From an uncultured Clostridia bacterium (lineage in GTDB: Bacteria > Bacillota > Clostridia > Oscillospirales > Oscillospiraceae): 5,894 nucleotides of DNA. Every line of letters starts with the position of its first letter. Position 1 is the first letter of the stretch. The notes below the pieces were generated by a model. That model searched no databases. It saw nothing but the letters and a program-made list of their open reading frames with translations, and was not told the DNA's origin. The DNA is taken from NCBI GenBank assembly GCA_946187475.1, contig CAMHRJ010000151.1:1-5894 (forward strand), given 5' to 3'. Made by a program: the position numbers and the translations under genes. This document shows positions 4,741 through 5,894 of this stretch, piece by piece.

Positions 4741-5894
4741 ATGATTGATCTTGAAAAATGCGGTTTTGCCACCAAGCAGATTCACGCCGGAAAACATGAA
4801 AACGCGGCAGGTGCCCTGACCCCGCCGATCTACCAGACCTCCACCTTTGAGTTTGCTTCCGTCGAGGAGGGCGGCAGACGCTTTGCCGGCCAGGAAGCGG
4901 GCTTCATCTACTCCCGTCTCTCGAACCCCACCGTGAACGTGGCCGAGGAAAAGGTCGCCGCCCTGGAGGGCGGGGAAGCCGCTCTGGGCACCGCCGCGGG
5001 CATGGGCGCGATTTCGGCCGCCCTCTGGACCTCGGTTGTCAGCGGGGACGAGATCGTCGCCTCCGACACGCTCTACGGCTGCACCTTCTCGCTGATGAAC
5101 CACGGCATGGCCAAGTTCGGCGTCAAGGCCAAGTTCGTTGACTTTGCCGATCTGGACGCCGTGAAGGCCGCGCTGACGGAGAAGACAAAAGTCGTCTATC
5201 TCGAATCCCCCTGCAACCCCACCCTGAAGGTGGTGGACATCGCCGCCGTCGCGGCCATCGCCCACGGCTATAACCCCGCCATCCGGGTCATCGTGGACAA
5301 CACCTTCGCCTCTCCTTATCTCCAGCAGCCGCTGAAGCTGGGCGCCGATGTGGTCGTCCACTCCGCCACCAAGTACCTCAACGGCCACGGCGACGTGATT
5401 GCGGGCTTCGTGGTCGGCAAGGCCGACTTTATTGGTGAAGTCCGCACCTTCGGCCTGAAGGACATGACCGGCGCCGTGCTGAGCCCCTTCGATGCGTTCC
5501 TGATCGCCCGCGGCCTCAAGACCCTGGACATCCGCATGGAAAAGCACTGCGCCAACGCCATGAAGGTTGCGCAGTTCCTCCACGATCACCCGGCGGTGGA
5601 CAAGGTCTATTACCCCGGCCTGGAGGACTTCGAGGGCTATGAGATCGCGAAGAAGCAGATGAAAAAGCCCGGCGGCATGATGAGCATCGAGCTCAAGGCC
5701 GACCGCGACACCGCGGCCGCCGCCCTCAACAAGCTCAAGCTCTGCACCATCGCCGTCTCCCTCGGCGACGCCGAAACCCTGGTGGAGCACCCGGCCACCA
5801 TGACCCACTCCACCTACACCTCCGAGGAGCTCAAAGCCTCCGGCATCTCCGAAGGCCTGGTCCGCATCTCCATCGGCCTGGAGGATCCCGAGGA
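4741..5894 (+). CDS. L-methionine gamma-lyase, PLP-dependent (3' end cut off)
   Basis: 384 residues are present before the window ends without a stop; the family is about 398 long, so only roughly 14 residues are missing. It belongs to the Cys/Met metabolism PLP (fold type I) family. The PLP Lys211 is in SATKYLNGHGD. Tyr57/Arg59 (IYSR) bind PLP phosphate from the neighbouring subunit, Asp186 holds the ring nitrogen, and Arg375 (GLVR) binds the substrate carboxylate. Features that mark methionine gamma-lyase rather than cystathionine or O-acetylhomoserine enzymes are Tyr112 with Cys114 (LYGCTF) and Lys240-Asp241 (GLKDMTGAVLSP). These equal Tyr114, Cys116, Lys240 and Asp241 of the Pseudomonas putida enzyme. 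It splits L-methionine to methanethiol, 2-oxobutyrate and ammonia, and such enzymes can also do gamma-replacement. There is a two-residue insertion near residues 177-180 compared with P. putida. Its placement after the sugar-phosphate genes suggests linked methylthio metabolism. Confidence 0.93.
   Translation, partial: MIDLEKCGFATKQIHAGKHENAAGALTPPIYQTSTFEFASVEEGGRRFAGQEAGFIYSRLSNPTVNVAEEKVAALEGGEAALGTAAGMGAISAALWTSVVSGDEIVASDTLYGCTFSLMNHGMAKFGVKAKFVDFADLDAVKAALTEKTKVVYLESPCNPTLKVVDIAAVAAIAHGYNPAIRVIVDNTFASPYLQQPLKLGADVVVHSATKYLNGHGDVIAGFVVGKADFIGEVRTFGLKDMTGAVLSPFDAFLIARGLKTLDIRMEKHCANAMKVAQFLHDHPAVDKVYYPGLEDFEGYEIAKKQMKKPGGMMSIELKADRDTAAAALNKLKLCTIAVSLGDAETLVEHPATMTHSTYTSEELKASGISEGLVRISIGLEDPE

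Noticed and set aside
3439..5808. 789-residue antisense open frame
   Set aside because: It is a shadow of the alcohol dehydrogenase and methionine gamma-lyase genes, spanning both plus their gap. The repetitive His, Gly, Asp and Val composition is typical of the antisense frame of GC-rich genes.
4741..5894. O-acetylhomoserine sulfhydrylase or cystathionine gamma-synthase/lyase
   Set aside because: The LYGCTF and GLKDMTGAVLSP segments carry the Cys and Lys-Asp residues typical of methionine gamma-lyase. Side activity in gamma-replacement remains possible.

Overview
The window is a GC-rich stretch (G/C strongly preferred at third codon positions) holding six tightly packed genes, all on the + strand. 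The first and the last run off the ends. Strong AGGAG-type ribosome sites, AT-rich linkers in an otherwise GC-rich sequence, and Clostridia-like enzyme types suggest an anaerobic, GC-rich Firmicute such as an Oscillospiraceae-like gut bacterium. That placement is an inference from style, not from a marker gene.

Layout: 1-266, C-terminal end of an MtnA/eIF2B-type sugar-phosphate isomerase; 339-1325, D-2-hydroxyacid dehydrogenase; 1329-2777, FGGY carbohydrate kinase resembling LsrK; 2810-3475, class II (FucA-type) aldolase; 3505-4683, iron-containing alcohol dehydrogenase of the butanol dehydrogenase/YqhD type; 4741-5894, methionine gamma-lyase, lacking only its last few residues. The gaps are 72, 3, 32, 29 and 57 bases, with no convincing terminator, so the set probably forms one operon. 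There is no gene-free stretch over 300 bases and no RNA gene, mobile element or CRISPR array.

How the genes may work together (inference): isomerase, FGGY kinase, class II aldolase and Fe-alcohol dehydrogenase repeat the logic of the fucose/rhamnose operons, but the isomerase is of the methylthioribose-1-phosphate isomerase family. This matches the 'DHAP shunt' that disposes of 5-methylthioribose or 5-deoxyribose, the by-products of polyamine/SAM and radical-SAM chemistry. There a 1-phospho-5-substituted ribulose is cleaved to dihydroxyacetone phosphate plus an aldehyde (methylthioacetaldehyde or acetaldehyde), and the aldehyde is reduced to an alcohol. A methionine gamma-lyase at the end adds sulfur amino acid chemistry (methanethiol and 2-oxobutyrate). 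Known versions of the shunt use an MtnK-like kinase or a phosphorylase. The LsrK-like FGGY kinase and the co-translated 2-hydroxyacid dehydrogenase are not part of the pathway as I know it, and they are the most interesting aspects of the window.
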